Shown here: positions 39,442 to 49,317 of the stretch, in pieces
How the letters are laid out: each line of letters opens with the position of its first letter
Position numbering within the stretch: the first letter of the stretch is position 1
Assembly: GCF_014207565.1 (NCBI RefSeq)
Contig: NZ_JACHGJ010000007.1
Location: forward strand, 186,001-250,000
DNA from: Spirochaeta isovalerica
Lineage (GTDB): Bacteria > Spirochaetota > Spirochaetia > DSM-2461
DNA: 64,000 bases
Direction: 5' to 3'
Made by a program: the position numbers and the translations under genes
The notes under the pieces: generated by a model
Databases searched by the model: none
What the model was told of the DNA's origin: nothing
The model's input: only the letters and a program-made list of their open reading frames with translations

Positions 39442-39960
39442 TCAAAATTTCAGAAACATCTGGCTTTCCAGTTCCAGAAGTTTTTTCTTTGCGGGAATTC
39501 CCCCGGCATATCCTCCGAGCGAACCATCAGCCGCGATGATGCGGTGACAGGGAATCAGTATGGATATGCCATTCGCCCCGTTAGCTCCGGCGACTGCGCG
39601 CACCGCTTTTTCCCTGCCCATTCTCGCAGCCAGTTCGCCGTAACTCTCGGTTCGGCCGTAAGGTATGGTCTGCAGGGCTTCCCAGACTTCTTTCTGAAAA
39701 TCAGTTCCCGCAGTGATCAGCGGTATATCGAAGACTTCTCTGTTGCCGTTGAAATATTCCTCCAGCTGCCGCTCCGTTTTTTCGAACAGGGAACAGTCCC
39801 CTTCGTCAAAGGAGGCTTTGAAACAGGAAGCCAGCCGGCTGTCTATACGGCCTCTCATCTTTCTGTATTTCCAATCGAGCAGGCAGAGTTTTCCGTCATA
39901 TTCTCCCAGAATAACTTCTCCGGGAGGGATTTTAATTGTTTTAACGATTATTCTGTTCAT
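39442..39960 (-). CDS. ogt: Methylated-DNA-protein-cysteine methyltransferase
   Basis: 172 residues. The active-site motif is intact: IPCHRIIAADGSLGGYAGG near residues 135-155, with the helix-turn-helix segment YGELAARMGREKAVRAVAGA before it. It repairs O6-alkylguanine by taking the alkyl group onto the Cys. It is divergent from an AraC-type regulator, as if the parts of an Ada protein were split, though the AraC partner lacks an Ada methyl-acceptor domain. No strong ribosome site. Confidence 0.9.
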   Translation of the reverse strand: MNRIIVKTIKIPPGEVILGEYDGKLCLLDWKYRKMRGRIDSRLASCFKASFDEGDCSLFEKTERQLEEYFNGNREVFDIPLITAGTDFQKEVWEALQTIPYGRTESYGELAARMGREKAVRAVAGANGANGISILIPCHRIIAADGSLGGYAGGIPAKKKLLELESQMFLKF

Positions 39961-40072
39961 AGAAAAAGTATATCATAAATGATGGAAAAACACTTAACAT
40001 TTGATTACATTGAGCACAAAATATCAAAAGGCGGCGAGTCAAAACCTGTATAGTTATTTCAAGGAGGAAAAA

Positions 40073-40945
40073 TTGGACTGGATAGACAGGCTGAACAATG
40101 CCGTAACCTATATGGAAGAGCACCTCGAAGAATATGAGGATATCAGAATGATCGCCGCGGCAGCCAATTCGAGCCACTTTCATTTCCAGAGGATGTTTGC
40201 CCTGATCAGCGGAATAACCGTGGCGGAATACATCCGGAGAAGAAGGTTGACTCTGGCTGCGGGAGATATACAGAAAGGCCATGAGATTCTGGAAACGGCT
40301 CTGAAATACGGTTATGAGTCACAGGCTTCTTTTACAAGAGCCTTCAGCCGGATGCACGGTCTCACTCCGGCAAAAGCCCGGGAGCCGGGTGCGAGACTGA
40401 AAGCCTATCCCCCGTTGACCTTCAATATTTCGATTACAGGAGCACACAGTATGGATTATGAAATCAGAGAATTCGGAAGCTTTGAAATTACAGGCTTTGT
40501 TCGTCCTTTTACAACAGTGGACGGGTCGAACTTGAGAGAAATCCCCCGTTTTTTCGAGGAGATGGATAAAAGCGGATCGATTGAGGAAATGAACAAGCTG
40601 ACCGGTCCCGAAGGAAAACTGAAGGGCTCACTTCTGGGAGTCTGCATGGATTTCGATGAAAAAACCGAACGATTCAATTTTATGATCGGCGTGGAACCGG
40701 TCGGGAGGAAATCCCATGAGAAGCTGGAAAGCCGAACCATCCCGCCTCTGACCTGGGCTGTCTTTCCGGGCAGAGGGAAAATGCCCGATTCGATTCAGGC
40801 CGTATGGAAGAGAATTTTTTCAGAATGGTTTCCTTCGATGGAATATGAACACGCCGAGGGCCCGGAGCTGGAAGTCTACCTTCCGGAACCCTGCGACGAT
40901 GGTGAAGCTTCTTTTGAAGTGTGGATTCCCATCGTGAAAAAGTAG
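40073..40945 (+). CDS. AraC-type regulator with GyrI-like effector domain
   Basis: 290 residues from a TTG at 40073. AAGGAGG lies 5 nt before it, and the resulting start LDWIDRLNNAVTYMEEHL matches the normal opening of this family; an upstream start in the same frame would add 24 unlikely residues. Two helix-turn-helix motifs (IRMIAAAANSSHFHFQRMFA and ILETALKYGYESQASFTRAF) occupy residues 15-110; the rest is a GyrI/BmrR-like small-molecule domain (about 130-290). Divergent from ogt. Confidence 0.87.
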   Translation: MDWIDRLNNAVTYMEEHLEEYEDIRMIAAAANSSHFHFQRMFALISGITVAEYIRRRRLTLAAGDIQKGHEILETALKYGYESQASFTRAFSRMHGLTPAKAREPGARLKAYPPLTFNISITGAHSMDYEIREFGSFEITGFVRPFTTVDGSNLREIPRFFEEMDKSGSIEEMNKLTGPEGKLKGSLLGVCMDFDEKTERFNFMIGVEPVGRKSHEKLESRTIPPLTWAVFPGRGKMPDSIQAVWKRIFSEWFPSMEYEHAEGPELEVYLPEPCDDGEASFEVWIPIVKK

Positions 40946-40949
40946 AGAC

Positions 40950-41333
40950 TCAGACCGGGGCTTTCAAACCCGTCAAAGCGTCGCCCACAGCTTCGAGGAG
41001 TTTTTCCTCGCTGATGGGCTTGATAAGATAATCAACCGGTCCCGTTGTCATGGCTCTTTCTTTCGTTTTCTCATCCCTGTAGGCGGTGAGATAGAGCACA
41101 GGCGTTGACGTGAGTATCTTCATTCTCTGGACAGCTGATACGCCATCGACAAAACTGTTCAGATTAATGTCCATGATAACGAGATCCGGTTTGTGCTTGA
41201 CAATAGCAGGCATAAAATTTTCGCTGGTCATGACGACTTCCGGAACATCGTAACCGGCTTTCTGGAGGCTTTCCTGAATCTCCATACCCACGAGGACTTC
41301 ATCCTCTACGACCAGAATACGTGCTTTTCCCAT
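40950..41333 (-). CDS. Stand-alone response regulator receiver
   Basis: 127 residues, a single receiver domain: acidic pair in VVEDEVLVG, phospho-Asp in LVIMDINLNS and Lys in YLIKPIS. No output domain. It is divergent by 67 bp from an HWE/HisKA_2-type kinase gene, its likely partner; such receivers often pass signals to other proteins. AGGAGC before the ATG. Confidence 0.88.
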   Translation of the reverse strand: MGKARILVVEDEVLVGMEIQESLQKAGYDVPEVVMTSENFMPAIVKHKPDLVIMDINLNSFVDGVSAVQRMKILTSTPVLYLTAYRDEKTKERAMTTGPVDYLIKPISEEKLLEAVGDALTGLKAPV

Positions 41334-41400
41334 ATTCGGCTCCTGAATGTTTTATTTTATACTTTATTAAATATGTAGCCGAGTGTAACATATAAAAGTT

Positions 41401-42432
41401 ATGCAGGCAAATCATAAACGGTTCCGGCTGGATGATAATAAAGTGGTCGTCATTCACGATTTTCTCTATTCCCGTCAGAAATACCCTCTCATTATCATTA
41501 CCATAGCTCTTTATGCCATGATTATCCTCCTCTGGGGTGAAAATTTCGAGGTTTCGGCCAATTATTTTATTATTTTCCCTGTTATTGTCGTCGCCGTGAG
41601 TTTCGGTTTCAAAGGCGGGCTTATAGCCGGAGTGCTCGGGCTCCCGTTCAACCTCCTCTTTTTTCATATCATACATCATCCGGAATACGCCCCCGCAAGC
41701 CTGACCATGGCGGAAATGTCCGGCATAGTTCTGGGATCAAGCCTCGGATATGTGAGCGATTTTTTCACCCGGATGAAAGAGGAGATGAGACGCCGGGAAA
41801 AGAGCGAAGCGGCTCTGGAGAAATCGCTGAGGGAAAAAGAGATACTCCTGAAGGAGATCAATCACCGGGTAAAAAACAATCTCAACCTCATAAAGAGCTT
41901 TATCCAGCTTCAGGTCAACCGGATTGAAGAGGGAGAAACCAGGGAAATCCTTCTTGCCATGAGAAACAGAGTGATATCCATTGCCATGGTCCAGGAGCTG
42001 CTTTACGCTCAGGATTCGATCGACAATCTCGATTTCACGACATATCTGCGTGAACTGTCCGATTCCTTTCTCGAGGGATTCGGCCGCAGCCGGATGAGCA
42101 TAGAGCTCCTGACCGGCCCCGCTCCCGTAATGCTGGACAGCCATCAGGTAACGTCGCTGGGCATCGTGACAAATGAAATTCTGACCAATGCCTCCAAATA
42201 CGCCAGACAGGAGGAGGGGATAACGGAACTGGTCATATCTTTGGTGTATAGTGAAAACCTGCTTTCACTGACCTTTCTGGACAACGGCCCGGGATACCCC
42301 GAAACCGGAGAGGGAACCGGTCTGGGATTCAAACTGATCCGTTCTCTTATAGCCGAGTTGCAGGGAGACATATCGGTTAGCAGTGGAAAAGATGGCGGTG
42401 GTGAATTAAAAATTTCGATTCCTGTAGTATAA
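41401..42432 (+). CDS. Membrane sensor kinase, HisKA_2 type
   Basis: 343 residues. Three or four membrane helices (25-115), short coiled coil, then the HisKA_2 motif KEINHRVKNNLNLIKSFIQL and a HATPase with N-box VTNEILTNASKYA and G-box GEGTGLGFKLIRSL. Output is probably transfer to the divergent receiver protein. The large exported protein gene starts 9 bp after its stop. Confidence 0.87.
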   Translation: MQANHKRFRLDDNKVVVIHDFLYSRQKYPLIIITIALYAMIILLWGENFEVSANYFIIFPVIVVAVSFGFKGGLIAGVLGLPFNLLFFHIIHHPEYAPASLTMAEMSGIVLGSSLGYVSDFFTRMKEEMRRREKSEAALEKSLREKEILLKEINHRVKNNLNLIKSFIQLQVNRIEEGETREILLAMRNRVISIAMVQELLYAQDSIDNLDFTTYLRELSDSFLEGFGRSRMSIELLTGPAPVMLDSHQVTSLGIVTNEILTNASKYARQEEGITELVISLVYSENLLSLTFLDNGPGYPETGEGTGLGFKLIRSLIAELQGDISVSSGKDGGGELKISIPVV

Positions 42433-42440
42433 TTTATTTC

Positions 42441-45400
42441 ATGAGATTACCTGCTGCTATTTTACTGTTGTCCGCATTCCTGTCTTCCTCTCTCTCCGCC
42501 GAAACAATCGGCCTGTCGATCAGCGTCATAAGCCCCGATACCGGGGAAAACAGATCCCGCCTCGAATCGGTCCTGATCCGCGCCGCATCGGGCGCCTCCC
42601 GACGGTACGGGGAATACTTCGATGTGGAAATTAAAGAACAAGGAAAGAGATCCTACGATTACGACATATCATTCACGGCTGTCATGGAAGGGGAAACTCC
42701 CGTTCTCGCCATGCTCTTCACACCGGAAAAAGGAGGATCGCCTCTCAATCAGTCGGTCATGGGCGACCTGGATGACAACAGCCCCGCGTATATTTCCGAA
42801 TTGATATTCCGCATGTGGGCACAGACCAATCCCGCCGGAATAACGTCCCATGCTCCGGAACCGGTTTTCCTGGAGGAAGTGCCTTCGCTCTTTCTGGTAG
42901 AATCGGCCATACCGGATTTTTCCGGTTACAACACGGCTTCAGCTGTCGCTGTCAGGGAAAACGGGAATCTGGTTCTGGCGATGGGAGCGCTCTGTTACGA
43001 AACGGACAGCAATTTCAATCCCCTAGTACAACTGGCGGGCGATCTCTATTCGCCTTCAAGCGCCCTTTTTTTCTTCGGTACGGGAGTCACTCCGGGCGGT
43101 TCGGTTTTTCTGAAACCGACGAACGGACGGGACATCTATAAGATTGTAGAAGGCGCGCCCCGCACTATGAAAATCAGGACGGGAATCGATGTGACCGGTC
43201 CGATGGCGGTTCTCCCCAACGGCACGGCGGTTCTCTACCATACCATGAGCCGGAAATTCGTACGAATCGAAGGGAACAGAAGAAGCGATCTTGATATCCC
43301 ACTCGGTCCCTACACTTATGTCTATGCCATGGCTCCCGGTCCCGAAGGCAATTTATGGATCCATGACAACGTGGAACAGCGCTTCAAGATATTTACGGAC
43401 ACAGGGAATTTTATAAGTTCCATCATGCCTGTCGGCACGGGAGATGATGTGCTCACTCCCATGTCCATGGCGGTTCTCGACGACGGAGCCCTGATTCTCT
43501 ATTCCAATAGCGCTCTGTATAAGTTCGACAGCGAGGGTGTTCTGCAGTGGAAAAAGACCGGCTACCACTTCCGAGAGGAAGAGTCCTTCCCCATGTCACC
43601 GGTGAATTTGGCGGTTGATCAGGAAAGAGGGTTCATCTATATGGCCGATTATGCCGCCAACAGAATTCTCAAGTTCTACGATCCCGCTCTGGACAGGGGA
43701 GGAAATGACTCTGTCGGCGAAACCCGCCGGCTTCTGGAGCTCAACAGAAGGATAGATGAAGATCCTTATGGAGAGGAGCCGATACGGCGGAAAGCCCTGT
43801 ACTACCGCGACAGGGAAGACTGGGTACTGGCCAGATACTGGCTGGAAGAGCTGATCAATATCAACCCCTTCGACAGCGAGGCTTCTTCCATGCTCGACGA
43901 AATCGAAATACGGGGTCTGTTGAGACAGGCTTCGGAACTGGAGGCAGAAACGCTGAAGACGGCGAGAACGATCGGCCCCGAATCCGCCAGAGACCTCTAC
44001 AGCCGGACAGTGAGGCTCTACGAGAAAATAATCAGCCTCGACAGTTCAATGGGCGAGGCATCGGAAAGGATGAACCGCTTCAAGGAAGCTTACAACAGGG
44101 AAGCGGCGGATATACCGGGAAGAGAAGAAAAACCCCTGACTATCGCCGGTCTCAGCGTAAAGGGGATTTTCCCGGCGCTGATTCACTACTACCGGGAAAA
44201 TCCCGTCGGCACCGTAAGGGTGAAAAATGACCTGGATCGCGATGTCTCCAATATCAGAGCTCTGTTGAATTTAAAAGAATACATCGACTTTCCCGCAGAA
44301 TCGGATCCGGTACCGCTGCTGAAACCGGGAGAAGAAATAACACTCGATCTGAAAATTCTCCTGAATGAAAAAGCGTTTAATCTGAGGGAAGACCTTCCTC
44401 TTCAATTCCAGGTAACTCTTCAATACGACCTGGAAGGGAGTGCGAGGGCGACGGGAAAAACAGGCAATACGACCCTTTACCGGCGGACCGCCCTTACCTG
44501 GGACAATACGGCGAAACTGGCAGCTTTTATCATGCCCAACGAATCGGTCGTCTCCACCTTTTCCCACAGAGTCCTGGCGGACAGTGGTAAAGTCCCGGGC
44601 CTTCCGCCGAAAATGGTGAAGGCGGCGAGAATCTGTGACGCCCTGGGCACTTACGGGATTGCCTATATAGAAGATCCCGAATCACCTTTTTCACAGCAGT
44701 TCGAAGAGGAAGGTGTAATAGATACGGTCCGGTATCCCCGGACGACACTGCAGATCCGTTCGGGTGATTGCGACGACTCGACGGCGCTGCTGGCTTCCAT
44801 GCTCGAATCTTCGGGAATCGCTACGGCGATAATGACATCACCGGGCCATGTCTTTATGGCTTTCGATACGGAAGAGCCGGCAGGAAACCGCTGGATGTAT
44901 GAAAATACCGGCAGAGAAATCCTGATCGAAGGCGGAACCATTTGGATTCCGCTGGAATCGACCTACCTGCAGGACGGTTTCAATGCCTCCTGGGCTAAAG
45001 CATCGGAAATCATATCCCGCTATTCCCGAAATGAAATCGGGTTTCTGACTGTAGCCGGCCAGAGGAGCGTCTTTCCTCCCCTCCCCCTCGGGGAGAGTTC
45101 CATCATGGTTGTGGAGCCGGGAAACAGGGAAATAGATCCACTGAACAGCGAAACTCTGGCAGGGCTGACCGCCTCGCTTTATGAAGAGAATGCCAGCAAG
45201 CTGAAAGGAGAGGCTGCCGGGGCTTCGGGTCGGAGAGAACACCAGCTGAGCAACAGGTTGGCGGTCCTCCATGCCCGATTTGAAAACTGGAGAGAAGCCG
45301 AGAACATCTTCCAAAGTCTCATTAAAGGAGAGACTGCCTATCTCTCTCCCTACGTCAATCTCGGTAACCTTTACTATAGCAGAGGAGAGTACGGCAAAGC

Positions 45401-45638
45401 TCTGGAGATTTTCCAGGAAGCCCTTGCCATCAACGGAAATTCGCTGATGGTCAATCTGGCTCTGGCCAAAACCTATTACCGTCTGGGAGACAGAGCCGGT
45501 ACGGCCCGCTATTACAGACTTGTCAAAAACCAATCGGAACCGCTTTCCGAAGAATATGCCTATCTGGGAGAAAGCGGCTCGACAACCCGCGCCGGAGCCG
45601 ATGATGAACCGCCTCTCCTCTGGATGACAGAAGAATAG
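42441..45638 (+). CDS. Large exported TPR/transglutaminase-like protein
   Basis: 1065 residues. Signal peptide (1-20). Residues about 150-430 look like a beta-propeller of NHL type (LPNGTAVLYHTMSRKFVRIE, MAPGPEGNLWIHDN, GFIYMADYAANRILKF). Helical TPR-like stretch 430-570. A transglutaminase-like fold follows near 690-860 with a candidate Cys in RSGDCDDSTALL and His in PGHVFMAFD. More TPRs at 940-1050 (YGKALEIFQEALAINGNSLM). I know no named family of this composition; it may be a periplasmic scaffold or protease. It sits 9 bp after the sensor kinase gene. Confidence 0.75.
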   Translation: MRLPAAILLLSAFLSSSLSAETIGLSISVISPDTGENRSRLESVLIRAASGASRRYGEYFDVEIKEQGKRSYDYDISFTAVMEGETPVLAMLFTPEKGGSPLNQSVMGDLDDNSPAYISELIFRMWAQTNPAGITSHAPEPVFLEEVPSLFLVESAIPDFSGYNTASAVAVRENGNLVLAMGALCYETDSNFNPLVQLAGDLYSPSSALFFFGTGVTPGGSVFLKPTNGRDIYKIVEGAPRTMKIRTGIDVTGPMAVLPNGTAVLYHTMSRKFVRIEGNRRSDLDIPLGPYTYVYAMAPGPEGNLWIHDNVEQRFKIFTDTGNFISSIMPVGTGDDVLTPMSMAVLDDGALILYSNSALYKFDSEGVLQWKKTGYHFREEESFPMSPVNLAVDQERGFIYMADYAANRILKFYDPALDRGGNDSVGETRRLLELNRRIDEDPYGEEPIRRKALYYRDREDWVLARYWLEELININPFDSEASSMLDEIEIRGLLRQASELEAETLKTARTIGPESARDLYSRTVRLYEKIISLDSSMGEASERMNRFKEAYNREAADIPGREEKPLTIAGLSVKGIFPALIHYYRENPVGTVRVKNDLDRDVSNIRALLNLKEYIDFPAESDPVPLLKPGEEITLDLKILLNEKAFNLREDLPLQFQVTLQYDLEGSARATGKTGNTTLYRRTALTWDNTAKLAAFIMPNESVVSTFSHRVLADSGKVPGLPPKMVKAARICDALGTYGIAYIEDPESPFSQQFEEEGVIDTVRYPRTTLQIRSGDCDDSTALLASMLESSGIATAIMTSPGHVFMAFDTEEPAGNRWMYENTGREILIEGGTIWIPLESTYLQDGFNASWAKASEIISRYSRNEIGFLTVAGQRSVFPPLPLGESSIMVVEPGNREIDPLNSETLAGLTASLYEENASKLKGEAAGASGRREHQLSNRLAVLHARFENWREAENIFQSLIKGETAYLSPYVNLGNLYYSRGEYGKALEIFQEALAINGNSLMVNLALAKTYYRLGDRAGTARYYRLVKNQSEPLSEEYAYLGESGSTTRAGADDEPPLLWMTEE

Positions 45639-45655
45639 ATGGAGGTCTGTCCACG

Positions 45656-46558
45656 GTGAAAAAACTCTTCCTCTTTTTTATTGACGGCATCGGTCTCGCC
45701 CCTGCCTCGGAAAACAATCCCATCTCCGGCCTTTTTTCCGGTCTGACTGAGGGTTTCGGCCTGAAATTCACCGATAAGCCTCTCTTTTTCAAGGATTCGG
45801 TTCTCTGCCCTCTCGATGCCTGCCTGGGGATAAAAGGAGAACCGCAATCCGCTACAGGGCAGAGCACCATATTTACGGGAGAAAATGCCCCGGCTCTGCT
45901 GGGATATCACCTGCCCGCTTTTCCCAATGAGGAGCTGGTAAAACTGATCGCGGAAAAAAGTATAATGAAAGTCCTGGCGGAACGGGGCGTATCGGTGACA
46001 TCCGCCAATATGTATTCCCACCGTTTTTTCGAGGAGAGAAGACAATCGGAAAAGAACCGATTTCCCGTTTCCACACTGACGATTGAAGCATCGGGGACCC
46101 CTTTCAGAATGATAGAGGAATACCGTTCCGGCCTGGCCGTTTTCGCCGACATTACGGGAGAGCTGATCAGAAAAAGAGGATATGAGATTGATGAAATCGA
46201 ACCGGAGGAAGCGGGCCGCCGCATCCATGGCATAATGAAAGATTGGCAGTTTGTTTTCTTCGAATACTTTATGACCGACCATTACGGGCACAAGAGAAAA
46301 AAGGAGGAGCTGATCCGGTCTATTGAAGTGCTCGACCGCTTCGCCTCAGCCGTAGCCTCGGGACTCGATCTGGAAGAGGAAGCCATGCTCATAGTCAGCG
46401 ATCACGGGAATGCCGAAGATATGACAACCGGCGGGCACACGGGGAATTTCGTGCCGGGTCTTCTCGTGGGCGGAGGTTTGGAAATGAGGGAAAGCTTCTC
46501 CCGGTCCAAAAGCCTGACGGACATTTACAATTTTTTTCTGGAATATTATAAAAATTAA
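45656..46558 (+). CDS. Alkaline-phosphatase-superfamily metalloenzyme
   Basis: 300 residues from a GTG with GGAGGT upstream. The opening KKLFLFFIDGIGLAP holds the metal-binding Asp; ATGQSTIFTGENAPALLG has the nucleophile-region Ser/Thr, and the C-terminal SDHGNAEDM plus GGHTGNFVPGLLVG gives the second metal site. This pattern fits phosphopentomutase and iPGM relatives; the 300-residue size is shorter than either, so it may be a phosphatase or hydrolase. Cytoplasmic. Same strand and 17 bp after the large exported protein gene. Confidence 0.78.
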   Translation: MKKLFLFFIDGIGLAPASENNPISGLFSGLTEGFGLKFTDKPLFFKDSVLCPLDACLGIKGEPQSATGQSTIFTGENAPALLGYHLPAFPNEELVKLIAEKSIMKVLAERGVSVTSANMYSHRFFEERRQSEKNRFPVSTLTIEASGTPFRMIEEYRSGLAVFADITGELIRKRGYEIDEIEPEEAGRRIHGIMKDWQFVFFEYFMTDHYGHKRKKEELIRSIEVLDRFASAVASGLDLEEEAMLIVSDHGNAEDMTTGGHTGNFVPGLLVGGGLEMRESFSRSKSLTDIYNFFLEYYKN

Positions 46559-46583
46559 CTTTCCATGATAAAATGAAGTTCTT

Positions 46584-47381
46584 ATGAACTACCTTATGGA
46601 AAGCCGCGATGAAATTGAAAGGCTGGAAAAAAAGACAGGCTTTGACGCCGTCAAGCAACAGGCTCTCTGGGCTGGTCTCAGAGAAGGAATGCGCGTCGCC
46701 GATATCGGTTGCGGCAGCGGACGGACCAGCTCCTTTCTGAAAGAGCTCACCGGTCCTTCCGGTTCGGTCACAGGCGTGGACCTATCACAGGACCGACTCG
46801 ACTATGCCCGGGCGACCTACGGCCGGGACGGCCTAACCTTTGAACAGAGAAATATATACGAACCTCTCGACGATCTGGGCCAATTCGATTTTATCTGGGT
46901 CCGCTTTCTTCTGGAATATCACAAAAAGAGCCAGTTCGAACTGGTTCAGAAATTCGCCTCGATGCTCAGTCCCGGCGGAATTCTCTGTCTGATTGATCTG
47001 GACCACAACAGCCTGAATCACTTCGGCATACCCGAGAGACTGGAAAAAGCCCTTGAGGAAAGCGTGGCCGCTTTGAGCGCCGTTTCGGATTTCGATCCCT
47101 ATGCCGGCAGAAAACTCTATTCCCATATGCACAGACTGGGACTCGAGGAGATTGATGTACATGTGGGAACCCATCACCTGATGTTCGGGGAAATGAATGA
47201 AACGGACAGTTATAACTGGACCAAAAAGCTAACCATAGGATTAAGCAGCTCGCCATACGATTTTCCCGAGTACGAAGGAGGATTCGAGGAATTCGCTGCC
47301 GAATGCCTTCGATATATTGCCGATCCCGGACGATTTACCTATACGCCGTTGATTTCCTGCAGAGGCATCAAGGGCGTGTAA
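46584..47381 (+). CDS. SAM-dependent methyltransferase
   Basis: 265 residues. Class I motif I VADIGCGSGRTSSFL near residue 38, the acidic motif VTGVDLSQDRLDYA and IWVRFLLEYHKK as motif post-II. Substrate unknown. Its final 43 bp run antisense to the end of the convergent HD-GYP gene. Confidence 0.85.
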   Translation: MNYLMESRDEIERLEKKTGFDAVKQQALWAGLREGMRVADIGCGSGRTSSFLKELTGPSGSVTGVDLSQDRLDYARATYGRDGLTFEQRNIYEPLDDLGQFDFIWVRFLLEYHKKSQFELVQKFASMLSPGGILCLIDLDHNSLNHFGIPERLEKALEESVAALSAVSDFDPYAGRKLYSHMHRLGLEEIDVHVGTHHLMFGEMNETDSYNWTKKLTIGLSSSPYDFPEYEGGFEEFAAECLRYIADPGRFTYTPLISCRGIKGV

Positions 47382-49309
47382 CTATCCTTTAAGGGATGCA
47401 GGTTTTCATTCAAATACTCACAGAACACATCGACGATATGGGGATCGAGGTGCCAGCCCGATTCGGCTTTCAGGGCGGTTATCGCCATTTCGACCGACAT
47501 GGGGCTCCTGTAATGGCGCCGTGATGTTATGGCGTCAAAGAAGTCCGCGACAGCGATGATTTTCGCACCCAGAGGAATCTGATTGCCTTTCAACCCCATG
47601 GGATACCCCCCGCCGTCAATCTGTTCGTGATGCGAGGCGGCTATGTCGGGGATTTCCGCCAGATCCCCTTCAAAATTGATCTGGTTCAGAATGGTTCTGG
47701 TTTTCACCACATGGGTCTTGATAATATCGTATTCCTGCGCCGATAGCTGGCCGTTCTTTTTCAGGATGCTGTCGGGAACGCCGATCTTTCCGTAATCGTG
47801 GAGCATCGATGCTATATGGATCATATCGCGGTAACGGGTGGAAAGCCCCATTCTCCGGCAGATTTCATCGGCGTACTCCGCCACTTTTTCCGAATGCCCC
47901 GCCGTCAGGGGATCCCTCGCATCGATACTGGAGGCCAGAACCTTGATTATCGATTGCAGCTGAGTCTCCCGCGCCTTCATCAGCTGAATCTTTTTCAGTC
48001 CCACGCCGACGATAGAGGCAATGCCCATCAGAAGGCTGATATCACTCTGAAGAAGGGGTCTCTGGGAATGAAGGTTGTCAACGGACAGGATACCCAGGGT
48101 ATCGTTATCGCAGATAATGGGACAGCAGATGAAGGACTTGGCTCCGATGCTCTTGGTAAAAGCAATGCTTCTCAGGCTCATGTCCTTCTTGATATCCTCC
48201 ACATTGTTTATGAGATAAGGCTTCTGCTCCTTGAAACAGACAACGAACACCCCTTTCGAATGGGGGTTGGTCAAGCTGAAATCTGTCGTGTTGAGCATTT
48301 CCTGAAATCCGGCGTTGTAACCGTAACCGCTTTTGAACTGCAGTTTTGTCTTTTCTTTATTAACCAGGAGAATGAGCCCCCGGTCGAACTCCAGCAATTC
48401 CCGGATGGCGTCGATGGTACCTTCGACAGTTTCTTCGATTGTCATTTTCGAGTTGATGACTTCGCTTACTTTCCGGGCGATAACTGTTGTATTGTAATTG
48501 ACATCGATCTGATGAAAGAACTTTTCCGTTGTTGATTCAAAGGCATCGGTTTTTGAGCGCAGTTCCTGCACTTCGAGCTTTTTCGTCACATAACCAAGTC
48601 CCATAAAAATAGCAGCAGAACCGATCAGGGAATGAGAAAGAGGCAATTTCATGCCCAGCCCCAGATTGGTTACATTGGCACTGAGAAGCGCAAGAAAGCC
48701 GCCCCATTGAATTTTGTTCATGATTTTTAAAGGGGAATCTTCCCATTTGACGACATAACGGCAGCACTTTCCACCGGAAAAAAGGCATTCGGGATGCTCC
48801 AGAGTGACGTGTTTAAGACCCAGAACGGATGGAACAGCTTCCATCATTCCCTTTCTGTTCTCACACTGATAAGGCTTTTCCGTAACTGAAGGGTTTACAC
48901 TGAACAGGATCTCAACCGAATTGCCCGACAGCTTTCTGGTTCTGTACTCGGTATATTTTGTAAAATTCGCCGAAATTTTCTCCACTTTTTTAAAAGCAGT
49001 AATGGGATCGAGAATGCTTATAAAAATTTCATGAATGAGGTTTCCCTTATTGGCGGAAGAAGAGAAGAACCGGCCCGCTTCTCTGGCGATATTCTGCTGC
49101 CCCGTCATTTGAACCAGTTTTTCGTAAAAGAGATCCACCTGTTCCTGAGAAAACCAGTGTCCCGGATCGGCCACCTGATAGGGTTCGATACCGGCATACT
49201 CGTAGAGAACATCGAGATCGATATAGGAGTAGCGGGATTTAATGAGTTTTATGTAGCTGTCAATTATCCGGCTGCTGTAGGGTTTCTTCTCCATAACTGT
49301 CTCTTTCAT
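47339..49309 (-). CDS. GAF-HD-GYP c-di-GMP phosphodiesterase
   Basis: 656 residues. The N-terminal 190 residues look like a heme-NO/V4R-like sensor module (Cys-bearing HPECLFSGGKCCRYVV), followed by two membrane helices (200-245), a GAF domain (about 290-455) and HD-GYP with ASMLHDYGKIGVPD and HHEQIDGGGYP. It should hydrolyse c-di-GMP. The start at 49309 has AGGA 6 nt upstream. The PilZ gene ends 8 bp upstream on the same strand, so effector and phosphodiesterase are probably co-expressed. Confidence 0.88.
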   Translation of the reverse strand: MKETVMEKKPYSSRIIDSYIKLIKSRYSYIDLDVLYEYAGIEPYQVADPGHWFSQEQVDLFYEKLVQMTGQQNIAREAGRFFSSSANKGNLIHEIFISILDPITAFKKVEKISANFTKYTEYRTRKLSGNSVEILFSVNPSVTEKPYQCENRKGMMEAVPSVLGLKHVTLEHPECLFSGGKCCRYVVKWEDSPLKIMNKIQWGGFLALLSANVTNLGLGMKLPLSHSLIGSAAIFMGLGYVTKKLEVQELRSKTDAFESTTEKFFHQIDVNYNTTVIARKVSEVINSKMTIEETVEGTIDAIRELLEFDRGLILLVNKEKTKLQFKSGYGYNAGFQEMLNTTDFSLTNPHSKGVFVVCFKEQKPYLINNVEDIKKDMSLRSIAFTKSIGAKSFICCPIICDNDTLGILSVDNLHSQRPLLQSDISLLMGIASIVGVGLKKIQLMKARETQLQSIIKVLASSIDARDPLTAGHSEKVAEYADEICRRMGLSTRYRDMIHIASMLHDYGKIGVPDSILKKNGQLSAQEYDIIKTHVVKTRTILNQINFEGDLAEIPDIAASHHEQIDGGGYPMGLKGNQIPLGAKIIAVADFFDAITSRRHYRSPMSVEMAITALKAESGWHLDPHIVDVFCEYLNENLHPLKDSYTPLMPLQEINGV

Positions 49310-49317
49310 TTGCTTTC

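Noticed and set aside
39990-40012. TTAACA...TTACAT as a fourth Pho box
   Set aside because: Only one good repeat, no -10 at the expected 20-bp distance, and it precedes an AraC gene without phosphate context.
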